Of a stretch of 64,000 bases of DNA, positions 10,601 to 18,888 are shown in pieces. The DNA is from Chitinophaga sp. YR573 (lineage in GTDB: Bacteria > Bacteroidota > Bacteroidia > Chitinophagales > Chitinophagaceae). Both the position numbers and the translations under genes were made by a program. Numbering within the stretch: the first letter of the stretch is position 1; each line of letters opens with the position of its first letter. The DNA lies in contig NZ_FOJF01000003.1 of assembly GCF_900110995.1 (NCBI RefSeq), positions 186,001 to 250,000 of the forward strand, in the 5' to 3' direction. The notes below the pieces were generated by a model, which was given only the letters and a program-made list of their open reading frames with translations, had not been told where the DNA came from and did not search any database.

Positions 10601-10781
10601 CAATAAAGAATTAGTGAAGAGAATGGGACTGTCAGCATTGCGTGTATACGTAAATGGTACTAACCTGTTCTCACTGGATAATGTAAAACAGTTTGAGATA
10701 GATCCGGAAATAAGTGCTGTAAATGGATTGGTATATCCACAGCAACGCTTGTACAACTTTGGTTTTAATGTATCCTTTTAA
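7605..10781 (+). CDS. SusC/RagA-type TonB-dependent outer membrane receptor
   Basis: A 1058-residue outer membrane importer. Residues 1-20 are a signal peptide. The carboxypeptidase-like domain (YSGMITDSSGIPIPGATV, then VSIIGYLSREV) spans about 27-105. The plug follows with DIIVVGYGTQRKASVTGAVS, SIQIRNLGSPLFVIDGIPY near residue 174 (two adjoining stretches), and ASIYGLRASNGVVLVTTKKG. The remaining barrel ends in YNFGFNVSF. There is no STN domain. The SusD partner starts 11 bases later. It differs clearly from the receptor at 2290, so the two loci are not recent duplicates. Substrate unknown. Confidence 0.95.
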   Translation: MKMLYAFLALLLLVYQQGYSQQGTPKTYSGMITDSSGIPIPGATVSVKNSSKGVVTKNDGSFSIQAVPGTVVAVSIIGYLSREVTLGNDNRVQITMTSQASNLTDIIVVGYGTQRKASVTGAVSTVKSDDLIRTPATTTSSALVGKMPGITARSADSRPGNGTSIQIRNLGSPLFVIDGIPYTGSTGTTAFGYTTGSGQDIFNNLGLDDIENITILKDASASIYGLRASNGVVLVTTKKGKKNEKPSINMSGYYGFQNFTRYPHPANAGQYVRALVESEQNLGRDPSLLYSPAELAKWEAGTEKGYKSYDYYKEVLRPNVPQYYISANASGGTQRSNYYMSVSRLKQDAVIKDYNFERTNLQANMESSLAKGLKVGTQISARLEKRHNVGVPGLDDYFNPFLSIFSMWPTESPYANDNPKYINQTHNVNVNPATYTDDITGYVDETWRGMNVNLNAQYDFNFGLSIKGIYSYNYLNEEFDGFEYTWDAYKYDPATDSYHTEAGFGNQNPWRERHKRNVTSRYGQFQLSYNHKFGGHNISAVAAYELSDYDNSYYVVHTIPTNNYVPTQYLVEEDYLSDEWNLEARAGYIGRINYDYKSRYLVEVLGRYDGSYLYGKGHRWGFFPGVSLGWRISEEPFFKNNIVNDLKIRASYGETGSELGFRDNSYPGGYRPPDAFGYLSGYNFNQGGAVVNGSYVIGLRPRGLPVTELSWVKNRTLNAGIDFTVLNNKLSGQIDVFERRRTGLPAARYDVLLPSEVGYGLPNANLNADATRGIEGMVAYTASAGKVNYSIAVNATYARLRSLSSYKPRFGNAYDKYRNSIEDRWSNVTWGYQLDGRFQSEDEIKNYKIDNDGQGNRTELPGDFKYKDVNGDGIINDLDQRPIGYAQGAQPYVSFGLNGSVGYKGITLRFDFAGATMQSFLRDYELRYPFQNNGSSPAYMLTDRWHRADPYNPNSNWISGKYPVIRKDNTTHVNYRVNDFWITNVHYIRLKNLELSYNFNKELVKRMGLSALRVYVNGTNLFSLDNVKQFEIDPEISAVNGLVYPQQRLYNFGFNVSF

Positions 10782-10792
10782 TCATTACAGTT

Positions 10793-12661
10793 ATGAAACG
10801 ACTACTTATTATATGCATTTTGTTCATGAGCTGTCAGAAAGACTGGCTCGACAGAAAGCCCCGTACTATTATATCAGATGAACAGGTATGGAATGATCCT
10901 AAACAGATCGTAGCACTGCTAGCTAATTTCTACGACAGACTACCCACAGAAACCGGACTGGTAGACGTATCCGACGCGGCTGATGGCCGTCTGGCGCAAT
11001 GGCGTAACATGGCTAATTATGATGATGCCATGTGGAGCGGTCAATCCAATGAAGATGGCCGTAACAACATCACTTCATACAATTATAACAGCTGGTACCT
11101 GTGGAATTATACTTTAATAAGAGATATCAATCTCTCCCTCGAAAATATAGAGTTGTACGGAAAGGACTTAACAGCTGCACAGAAACAACAGTTCTCCGCA
11201 GAACTCCGTTTCGTAAGAGCCTTTAATTATTTCGAGCTGGTGAAGAGAATGGGCGGGGTGCCACTGGTAACAAAACAACTCGTATATGATTACAGCGGTA
11301 ATGTAACAGATCTGCAACAGCCACGTGCCAAAGAATCAGAAGTCTATGATTTCATCGCCAGCGAAGTAGATGCTATCAAAGATAATTTAGGGAATGATGG
11401 CAGTGTATCCCGTGCAAACAAATACACGGCATTGGCATTGAAGAGCCGGGCAATGTTGTATGCAGGCTCTATTGCAAAATACAATAACCTGATGGCGGCG
11501 CCTATTACTACCCCTGGTGGAGAAGTAGGCATCCCGGCATCTATGGCCAACGGATATTACCAGAAAGCACTGGATGCTTCCAGGGAGATCATTAACAGCG
11601 GGGTATACTCTCTTTATAAAAACAATCCTGATCCGGGAGAGAACTTCTTTGAAACAATAGCGAAGAAAGCATCTAACAAAGAAGTGATCTTTGTTAAAGA
11701 TTACCTGCTTCCCACAAGAAAACACTGGTTCTCTTATGATAACATTGCAAGAGGGATCAGGGAAGATAACCTGGGCTCTTCTTCTGTAGTGCCATCTCTC
11801 AACCTGGTGGAAAGTTATGAATACCTGGATGGTACAAACGGGACATTGAAAATCCGTACAGCAGATAATAGCGATTTTATTTACTACGATAACGTCGCAG
11901 ATATTTTTGCGAATAAAGATGCCCGTTTATACGGTACGGTTATCTACCCCGGCACTACCTTCAAAGGATTACAGGTATCCATACAGGCAGGTGTAATGGC
12001 CTGGAACAGCAGCCGGAATGCATACGATGTAGTAGAAGGAAGTGACCTTGGTACTACTTATACAGATGGTAAGCTGTTAACGGGCACTTCCGGCCCTCAC
12101 CGCTCTATACAGGAAGTTTCCAATACCGGCTTTTATCTGAAAAAATATATTGATCCCAATGATAAAACCAGTACCCGTGGTATCCAGAGTGATATGTGGT
12201 GGATCTGGTTCCGACTGGGAGAAATTTACCTGAATGCCGGTGAAGCAGCTTTTGAACTGGGACAAACAGGAGATGCACTCACCTATATTAATGCGCTGAG
12301 AGAAAGAGCTGGTTTTGGTGTCAACAGCTTAACCATTTTAACAATAGACCGTATCCGTAATGAACGCCGGGTAGAGCTGGCCTTTGAAGATCAGCGCCTG
12401 TGGGACTTAAAGCGCTGGCGTATGGCAGATAAGGTATGGAATGGTAATGCTTCCGGTGCGGATGCAATGGTGTATGCATTATATCCTTACAGGGTGGTTC
12501 GCCCGGGAGATGCTGCACATGATGGTAAATATGTATTTGTGAAGATGGTGGCGCCGCGTTTCCGCGCACCCCGGTTTTTCCAGCTCGGGAATTACTATAC
12601 TTCTATTGATCAGTCGGTGTTGAACAACAATCCTAAAATCGTTAAAAACCCTTTCCAATGA
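10793..12661 (+). CDS. RagB/SusD-type nutrient-uptake lipoprotein
   Basis: A 622-residue surface lipoprotein with a very short signal (Cys14 in CILFMSC). It shows classic RagB/SusD features: KDWLDRKPRTIISDEQVW after the lipid Cys, LRFVRAFNYFELVKRMGGVP near residue 145, YTALALKSRAMLYAGSIA near residue 210, and the C-terminal LGEIYLNAGEAAFELG, YINALRERAG, IRNERRVELAFEDQRLWDL block typical of the family. It lies 11 bases after SusC, and its stop codon overlaps the start of the DUF3823 gene by four bases (ATGA), showing one transcript with translational coupling. Confidence 0.95.
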   Translation: MKRLLIICILFMSCQKDWLDRKPRTIISDEQVWNDPKQIVALLANFYDRLPTETGLVDVSDAADGRLAQWRNMANYDDAMWSGQSNEDGRNNITSYNYNSWYLWNYTLIRDINLSLENIELYGKDLTAAQKQQFSAELRFVRAFNYFELVKRMGGVPLVTKQLVYDYSGNVTDLQQPRAKESEVYDFIASEVDAIKDNLGNDGSVSRANKYTALALKSRAMLYAGSIAKYNNLMAAPITTPGGEVGIPASMANGYYQKALDASREIINSGVYSLYKNNPDPGENFFETIAKKASNKEVIFVKDYLLPTRKHWFSYDNIARGIREDNLGSSSVVPSLNLVESYEYLDGTNGTLKIRTADNSDFIYYDNVADIFANKDARLYGTVIYPGTTFKGLQVSIQAGVMAWNSSRNAYDVVEGSDLGTTYTDGKLLTGTSGPHRSIQEVSNTGFYLKKYIDPNDKTSTRGIQSDMWWIWFRLGEIYLNAGEAAFELGQTGDALTYINALRERAGFGVNSLTILTIDRIRNERRVELAFEDQRLWDLKRWRMADKVWNGNASGADAMVYALYPYRVVRPGDAAHDGKYVFVKMVAPRFRAPRFFQLGNYYTSIDQSVLNNNPKIVKNPFQ

Positions 12662-13284
12662 TGAAGTACATATTACTCATAGCAATACTGATTGCCGGAT
12701 GTAAAAAGGATAACTACGAAAAGCCCACGTCTGTGCTGACAGGCAGGGTGGTTTATAATAAAGAAGCACTTGGTTTGCGCTCTAATGGCGTACAACTGGA
12801 ATTATGGCAGCATGGCTTTGAGCTGTTCACCAAAATACCGGTGTATGTGGCCCAGGATGGCACTTTCTCTGCTTCATTGTTCGATGGTACCTACAAGCTG
12901 GTGTTGAGGCAGGGAAACGGTCCCTGGAAGAATAATACAGATTCTCTGGATGTTACTGTACAAGGTACTACCAATGTGGATGTAACAGTGCAGCCGTATT
13001 TTATCCTGAAGAATACCACCTTTACTAAGAATACAACGAATATTACTGCGGTAGTAACAGTAGAATCTGTGAACACAGGGCTGCCACTGGAATCAGTATC
13101 CTTGTATGTAGGTAATACAGATATTGTAGATCAGGTGAATAATGCGGGATCTGTTACGGTAGTCCCGGATATCTCAGCACCTGTTACACTTTCTGTCACG
13201 TCTTCGGCGCCTTTCGCCAGAGTAGGAGTGAAGACCGCCGGAGTAGCAGAACTGGTATATTCACAGGTAGAAAAATTACAATGA
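12658..13284 (+). CDS. DUF3823-type lipoprotein of the SusC/SusD locus
   Basis: A 208-residue lipoprotein (lipobox IAGC, Cys15). After the anchor it reads TSVLTGRVVYNKEALGLRSNG, VQLELWQHGF, and DGTFSASLFDGTYKLVLRQGNGPW, the pattern of the DUF3823 family: one beta-sandwich resembling a carboxypeptidase-like domain, then a second repeat. Members usually sit directly after SusD and probably form an accessory surface component; the exact role is unknown. The start overlaps the SusD stop by four bases. A start three bases later (second Met) is equally possible. Confidence 0.85.
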   Translation: MMKYILLIAILIAGCKKDNYEKPTSVLTGRVVYNKEALGLRSNGVQLELWQHGFELFTKIPVYVAQDGTFSASLFDGTYKLVLRQGNGPWKNNTDSLDVTVQGTTNVDVTVQPYFILKNTTFTKNTTNITAVVTVESVNTGLPLESVSLYVGNTDIVDQVNNAGSVTVVPDISAPVTLSVTSSAPFARVGVKTAGVAELVYSQVEKLQ

Positions 13285-13291
13285 TGTTTAT

Positions 13292-13336
13292 AACAAAACT
13301 TAATAGGCCCCCGTTTTTTAACAAAACATAATAGGC
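13292..13336. repeat. Short direct repeat at the edge of the hairpin element
   Basis: AACAAAACTTAATAGGC at 13292-13308 recurs as AACAAAACATAATAGGC at 13320-13336, 16 of 17 bases identical with a 28-base period. The first copy runs into CCCCCGTTTTTTA, which looks like a decayed start of the same arm that forms the adjacent element. It suggests a partial tandem duplication of the element's left end. Confidence 0.6.
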
Positions 13337-13489
13337 TCCGTTAGGAGCCCCGTGTTTGTAGAAAACACATTAAACAACAAAACGAGACTCCGTAGGAGTC
13401 CCCTATTATCCGCGAATTAGGGGACTCCTACGGAGTCAATTAAAGAGAATATTAACATTTGCTACAAACACGGAGCTCCTAACGGAGCT
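13334..13489. repeat. REP-like nested hairpin element, copy 1
   Basis: The element has two nested inverted repeats. The outer arms are 13334-13361 and 13462-13489 (26 of 28 bases complementary). The inner arms are 13386-13405 and 13418-13437 (20 of 20). Each arm is also a small hairpin on its own: GGCTCC-GTTA-GGAGCC, GACTCC-GTA-GGAGTC, and equivalents on the right. The variable second base of each small stem changes together with its partner (G-C, A-T), so pairing looks maintained. It lies in a convergent gap between the DUF3823 gene and the metalloprotease gene. A second copy is at 20785-20943. Confidence 0.85.
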
Positions 13490-13549
13490 AAATAGAGTAG
13501 CTATTAATTGAGCTTTTGGTCAGCGTCTTTATTATTTTATCATTATCAC

Positions 13550-16500
13550 CTATTTTATCAGCATCACCGATCCTTTCACAATCTCCGTAGATCCATCAGA
13601 GAATTCCACATTTGCAAAGTAGATATAAGGACCCGTAGCGGCATCAGTTCCTCTCCATCCATAACTCCTGTCATTTGCCGGAATGTTACTTGTTTCAAAC
13701 ATCTTATTCCCCCAACGGTTAAATACTATAAAGCTCTTGATGTTCTTAATATCCTTACTACCGATAATATAAAACACATCATTCACGCCATCTCCATTAG
13801 GTGTAAATGCAGAAGGTATTACAAAACGCGTGGTAGTAAACATCTGTAAAGAAATATCCGCAGTATCCGTACAATAATACTCGTTCTTCACTTCTACCAG
13901 GTATTTTATAGAAGTAGAAACGGTGGCTGTAGGACTGGGGCAATTACCACAGGATAAGCCTTCCATAGGCATCCAGGTGTATACTTTTCCTATGCCGCCC
14001 GTAATTACAGGAGATAATTTCACAGTAGCTCCCGGTCTGTTAACCACTTGTACAGATGGCTCAAAGTTAACAGTGAAAGGAAGGTCTTCCGCATTATCCG
14101 TATCATTATCATACAGCGTTTCTTTCACTACATGCTGATCATTTACTACAGCATATAATTGTCCTGTAGCAGGAGAACCAACAATATGCGTATAATCTTT
14201 ACAAACGGCATCCGCTGTTAACACAGTAACAAACACTGGTGTTAACAGATGGGCTGTATCATTCAGGGGATCACCATCATAAAAAGCTACCGGTAGTGCT
14301 TTATAAATACTATCATATCCGTTAGCAGTACAGATTTTGAAGGAGACGATAGAATGTGCATTGTCATAACACTTTACATCTGTAATCTCTACCGTGTAGT
14401 CTGGTGGTACTAATTTAATAATACCTGTAGGCTTTAACACACAACCATACAGGCTGGTAAGTGTTACCGGTACAATAGCACTGTCCAGCATTTTGATAGT
14501 AGGTATCAGGCAATCTGTACAACTTAAAGTATAGGCATCCGCTGTTTCCCATGCAATAGTAACAGGGTCAAATGCATTCGTCTGGAAAGTGATGGGGAAT
14601 GTTACCCCTCTGTAAACAACCGTGTCAGCAGGTACTACAGACGCAGAAGGGAAAATATATACCCCCGGATTCGTATTATTCGTGGTGTTCGTTTCCGCCC
14701 ATGCAGCAGTACTATTTACCGCTGCAAAGAATCCGCCATTCGACGTGTTCTTAATAGTTTGAGAGAACGTTTCACAGGTCCCTGAACTATACGCAGCTGT
14801 TATAATAGTAGTATCCAGCTGCTGAGAAGAAGCATCATAAAAATTTACGGATAACCCTTGTGGGATATTCCCTTTTGCATAACTGTTACAGATGTTATAG
14901 GTGAGATAGATACTATCACCTTTCGCACATTCAGTAGTCAGTACTTTTACCGTGTAATCATCTACGGTAGCAGTATGTATTGTAACAAAAGCACTATCGT
15001 AACAATTATTATCGGTGTATATTTTTACCTGTTGTACAAACAGGGTGTCTTTCCTGTAAGGCGCGATAAAGTTAGTAGAAGTACAGTGGTCGCAATCCAC
15101 ATGAGATAAAGGCCACCATTCACCGTCCAGCATATTACCATTCGCCGTCGGTGCCAATGTTACGATCTGATCAGGTACCAGGTATAAATCCGATGGCGAG
15201 AACTGCACCTTGAATTTGAAACTTACAGTAGAAGCATAATTGTTACCGTAATTACTTTCTATCAGGGTATCTAAAGGATTTGGCAGTACATATGGGCTAG
15301 AAGTACCGTCATCATTAAACACAGCTACTAATGTATCCAGTCCTGCACTGCCTGCATTCAGGATATAGGTCTCGAGATAAGAAGCACATTTTCCTTTGAT
15401 ATCGTATGGCAGTAAATAAGAGGCTCCTAATTTGGTAGCGCTACCTGTTCTTGGATCACGGTTGTAAAAACTAACAGGGGTATTTTTAGGAATGGTTTTA
15501 TATCCGAAGTTATTAAAGAACAGAGAGATCTTTAACTGATTCTGATCATAACATTGCACTTTCGTAACATATACCACACCATCTGCTGTAGGATCATCCA
15601 CTACGATGTTCACAGCATTGGTGGTATCAAAACAGCTGCCGTTATCAGCAATCAGGCGTACTTTGTAAGTACCAGGTGTATTGAATACGTATGTCAGGTC
15701 TGTATTGGTACTTACCACCTGTTCTGTCATACCGGTGTTACTGCTCATTAACCAGCGGTAGTTACTGGCATTCATAGAGCGGTTTGTAAAGAGTACACTA
15801 TCCAGCTCTATGCCTTGTTTTGAAGCGATCTTTCTTTTATCAGGATAAAATCTTGATACTACACCACAACTCACCACCAGCATATCCTGTGTCATTGTAT
15901 AACAACCAGGTGCAGAGTATGCCCTCAGTGTAATTTTATAATTCTTCTTCGCCGTTACCTGGTAACTGAAATCGGTAGTAGTAGCAGTGACTACATCATC
16001 TACCAGCCATTCGTAATTAGTAGCGCCGGTAGAGGTATTGGTAAAGTTAACGATGTCATTTATAAAAGGATAATCGATATCTTTTGTAAAGGTAGCCACA
16101 GCAGCAGATACACACGGAGGCGTACACACGGTACTACCAATCATTCCCGTAAGACTGCTTGCTATAAAATTGCGCATACGTGTTCCTTGTCCGTCTGTAA
16201 AGGAAAGTATACAGCCTACACCACCACCATAGTCCATGAAATTATCCGGAAGATCTGGTACATCTGTAGAAAATCCGGAGAGTGTATCTGTACTACAGGA
16301 GTTTTCCGGGCTGCTGCAGGCAAAACCACCGGCAATAGATCTGTCGGGAGGTGTATCGCAGACCATATCCCCATCTGTGGTACAATCGTCGTTTTTACAA
16401 TCCTGTGCCGCAAATGTGTGAATCAGACTCAGATAATGCCCCATTTCATGTGCAAGGAGATCTACCCCTAGTCCAGATACCACCACTTCTCCACCTGCAC

Positions 16501-17128
16501 TGGCATAGCCCGCCATTTTCAACCTCGTCCACGTTCCGCATTCAAAGGACTGCATAAACTCCGACTTGATATCTGACACCACCCATATGTTGATGTAACG
16601 GGTAGGGTCCCATGTACCAAGCGCAGTAAGATCACTGCCTTCCATATCCGCATCAAAATCAGTCAGGTATGATTTGGTACGCAGAATGCCTGTCGTCAAT
16701 CCACCGGAAGGATCTGTTTTAGCAAGGCAGAAGCTGATCTGTGTATCGGACCTGCCGCCTGCAAATGCACCGGTTTTGCCGTATGCCTGGTTCAACATGT
16801 CTAGTGCATTCGTCACATCAAGGTCCGTAATGGTAGTCGGATCATCCTTAATGATATGAAACACAACGGGCAGCGTATAAACAGCTGCTCTTGCAGCCTG
16901 TTGCCGCACCGCTTTATTCATGTTAATTTCCTTCTTTACAAAGGTGGCATCCTGTCTCCAGGTCTTCAGCATCACGTCCGTTCCACAGGAACGGGGATGT
17001 CCAGCCTCCCAGATGGAAGCTCTGGAAAGTTGCCCTGTTTGACGTGGCAGAGGCATTTGTGCATTCACAATGTTATAAATAACAAGGAGATATGACAACG
17101 TTAGTAATAGAAGCTTCTTTAGGGACAT
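13550..17128 (-). CDS. Secreted M43 (pappalysin-like) metalloprotease with PKD-type repeats and gliding-motility C-terminal domain
   Basis: A 1192-residue exported protein. Residues 1-23 are a signal peptide. The zinc site HEMGHYLSLIH gives His227, Glu228, His231 and His237, and NFMDYGGG about 70 residues later matches the Met-turn region of M43 proteases. In the usual motif (HEvGHwLGLyH) a Gly stands where this protein has Ser234. PKD-like beta domains follow (VNFTNTSTGATNYEW, then VLFTNRSMNASNYRW), then several roughly 150-residue repeats rich in CYD motifs, probably CARDB-like. The last 90 residues, from VIPSAFTPNGDGVNDVFYI to the end, are the CHU_C gliding-motility-associated domain that directs type IX secretion. 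It would be a large extracellular or surface-attached protease or adhesin. Confidence 0.9.
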   Translation of the reverse strand: MSLKKLLLLTLSYLLVIYNIVNAQMPLPRQTGQLSRASIWEAGHPRSCGTDVMLKTWRQDATFVKKEINMNKAVRQQAARAAVYTLPVVFHIIKDDPTTITDLDVTNALDMLNQAYGKTGAFAGGRSDTQISFCLAKTDPSGGLTTGILRTKSYLTDFDADMEGSDLTALGTWDPTRYINIWVVSDIKSEFMQSFECGTWTRLKMAGYASAGGEVVVSGLGVDLLAHEMGHYLSLIHTFAAQDCKNDDCTTDGDMVCDTPPDRSIAGGFACSSPENSCSTDTLSGFSTDVPDLPDNFMDYGGGVGCILSFTDGQGTRMRNFIASSLTGMIGSTVCTPPCVSAAVATFTKDIDYPFINDIVNFTNTSTGATNYEWLVDDVVTATTTDFSYQVTAKKNYKITLRAYSAPGCYTMTQDMLVVSCGVVSRFYPDKRKIASKQGIELDSVLFTNRSMNASNYRWLMSSNTGMTEQVVSTNTDLTYVFNTPGTYKVRLIADNGSCFDTTNAVNIVVDDPTADGVVYVTKVQCYDQNQLKISLFFNNFGYKTIPKNTPVSFYNRDPRTGSATKLGASYLLPYDIKGKCASYLETYILNAGSAGLDTLVAVFNDDGTSSPYVLPNPLDTLIESNYGNNYASTVSFKFKVQFSPSDLYLVPDQIVTLAPTANGNMLDGEWWPLSHVDCDHCTSTNFIAPYRKDTLFVQQVKIYTDNNCYDSAFVTIHTATVDDYTVKVLTTECAKGDSIYLTYNICNSYAKGNIPQGLSVNFYDASSQQLDTTIITAAYSSGTCETFSQTIKNTSNGGFFAAVNSTAAWAETNTTNNTNPGVYIFPSASVVPADTVVYRGVTFPITFQTNAFDPVTIAWETADAYTLSCTDCLIPTIKMLDSAIVPVTLTSLYGCVLKPTGIIKLVPPDYTVEITDVKCYDNAHSIVSFKICTANGYDSIYKALPVAFYDGDPLNDTAHLLTPVFVTVLTADAVCKDYTHIVGSPATGQLYAVVNDQHVVKETLYDNDTDNAEDLPFTVNFEPSVQVVNRPGATVKLSPVITGGIGKVYTWMPMEGLSCGNCPSPTATVSTSIKYLVEVKNEYYCTDTADISLQMFTTTRFVIPSAFTPNGDGVNDVFYIIGSKDIKNIKSFIVFNRWGNKMFETSNIPANDRSYGWRGTDAATGPYIYFANVEFSDGSTEIVKGSVMLIK

Positions 17129-17239
17129 AGGTATAGTGTGGTGTAGTTGGTTGTACTTAGTTTAAGTAAAGTTATAATATGATTGTTACATTCTCACCAA
17201 TGTTTTATTTTATGATATAAAATATTATTTTTATTCAAA

Positions 17240-18469
17240 ATGCCGACGATGGACCTGGAACTACAGAAGCAAGATTTACTCGCAAGATGGAAGCAAGCAT
17301 TTAATGAAATTGAGCTAATCCAGCAATACAAGGATAAAATCCAGACTGAAAGATATATTCCCGGTTTCAGATACGATCTGAAAGATTATGGTACCCCTCT
17401 TTTCCTCAAACCAGAAGAAAAACTTTTTCCAGAAGCACGTTCCCGCGAAATCAGTGATTATCATTTTTATGGATTTGCAGCAGATGGATTACCCTGTTAC
17501 ACTTCTTTTGGTCACCGTGTTAATAAAGTGAGCTGGGAGGGTTATTACAGCTATAGTGATAACGTAGTGGAGTATATAGAGTTCTGTATGGAAACAGGCA
17601 TTCCTTCTACCATCAAACGCTTTATTTACAATAACGGAGAAAAGGCGATTTATCAATCTTTATCAGTAAACAGCAGGGGAAGTATCCCTGTTTACAAAGG
17701 TCTGCCTAAAGCGCAGATTATCACTAATATCATTGAAGATCAGCATTCACTGTTTTGTGCAGTAGAAAAATACACAACAGAACATGGAAAGATCCTGAAG
17801 GCTGATTGTATTGCGATTGCACCAGGATCAGGAGAATACAGGTATGAAGAGATTTACAGGTACGATGATGCAGGCAAGCTGGATGAAATACGCACAGTGT
17901 ATGAAGATGGAAAATCATCACTGGCCTATGTGCAGTTGAATAACGTTGTCAATATAAACCAGTTATCCAACGAAGTTTCTGAAAGCATGGCGGAGGCTAT
18001 TATTGAAACACTGCTGGAAGCTAAGATAGAAGTGCCGATATCGTTACTGGAAATTAATTATAAGTTCGTAACGGAATATATGCCATTGCTGACTCCCCGT
18101 TCTCTTGCTTTTACAGATCAGATATCTGAGGAGCATATGGATGAAGATATTTTCGATCTTATTTTTTTATCAACGGAAGTCTCACATGCTTATTTGCACC
18201 TGAATGCCGGCAAATTTGAACGCGTGTTCCGTCAGTTCATTCAGATCATAGAAAGGGAAGAAAAGTGGGATATGGGCACTGCAATGCTCAGGAAAGTGGC
18301 TTATCTGTTAACCACAGGTAAAATGAACAACCGTATTCCTGTCAGTGATGAATTTGCCGCTTATGCGATTGACTGGGAATCAGATATGGAGGAATTCGAA
18401 GATATCCTTGTAGAATGTGGTGTAACCAACCCCGTTATAGCCTCCTGGAAGGACAGGGGATGGTTGTGA
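17240..18469 (+). CDS. Hypothetical cytoplasmic protein
   Basis: A 409-residue protein with no signal peptide, membrane segment or recognisable domain. The composition is acidic and rich in Tyr and Glu. The N-terminal part has patterns such as YHFYGFAADGLPCYTSFG and IEFCMETGIPSTIKRFIYNN that resemble proteins recording or displaying per-residue strings, while the C-terminal third is helical. A start at Met4 (17249) is also possible. It is divergent from the metalloprotease gene and convergent with the response regulator gene, which ends only seven bases away. I do not recognise the family. Confidence 0.7.
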   Translation: MPTMDLELQKQDLLARWKQAFNEIELIQQYKDKIQTERYIPGFRYDLKDYGTPLFLKPEEKLFPEARSREISDYHFYGFAADGLPCYTSFGHRVNKVSWEGYYSYSDNVVEYIEFCMETGIPSTIKRFIYNNGEKAIYQSLSVNSRGSIPVYKGLPKAQIITNIIEDQHSLFCAVEKYTTEHGKILKADCIAIAPGSGEYRYEEIYRYDDAGKLDEIRTVYEDGKSSLAYVQLNNVVNINQLSNEVSESMAEAIIETLLEAKIEVPISLLEINYKFVTEYMPLLTPRSLAFTDQISEEHMDEDIFDLIFLSTEVSHAYLHLNAGKFERVFRQFIQIIEREEKWDMGTAMLRKVAYLLTTGKMNNRIPVSDEFAAYAIDWESDMEEFEDILVECGVTNPVIASWKDRGWL

Positions 18470-18475
18470 TCATCC

Positions 18476-18883
18476 TCAGTTTAAAAAATACTGGGAAAGT
18501 ATTTCTTCCATCATAGCAGAAGTTAACGGCTTACATCTGAAACCCGCTATAGCCGGGTTGTTATCAGCACGTTTTCTGTCGTCCGGATTCAATGAGGTAG
18601 TCAGCATCACTACTACTACCTTACCTTTTTCTTCCTCTTTCAGTTTGGAATATTCATCCAGGAATTCCCATCCATTCAATCCTGGCATATTGATATCCAG
18701 TAGAATTAATTCGGGTTGCTGACAGGCGGCATTGTTACATTGTTTAAGGTAATCCAGTGCATCGGCTCCATTCCAGGCTACCTGTACATGATTAGCACAA
18801 TCTAATTTTTTAATAATCATCTGACTGATAAAGTTAGTAGCTTCATCATCTTCCACAAGTAAGATAGAATTCAGTTTCTTCAT
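18476..18883 (-). CDS. Single-domain response regulator
   Basis: A 135-residue CheY-like receiver with no output domain. The acidic pocket is Glu11/Asp12/Asp13 (LLVEDDE), the phospho-acceptor is Asp63 (LLDINMPGLNG), the switch Thr is in MLTTS near residue 95, and Lys118 is in FRCKPL. It should relay phosphate or act through protein contacts. The histidine kinase gene ends six bases upstream on the same strand, so the two form a two-component pair. The members of this receiver group next to PAS kinases with an SHDLQEP H-box are common in Bacteroidota. Confidence 0.92.
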   Translation of the reverse strand: MKKLNSILLVEDDEATNFISQMIIKKLDCANHVQVAWNGADALDYLKQCNNAACQQPELILLDINMPGLNGWEFLDEYSKLKEEEKGKVVVVMLTTSLNPDDRKRADNNPAIAGFRCKPLTSAMMEEILSQYFLN

Positions 18884-18888
18884 AGGAT

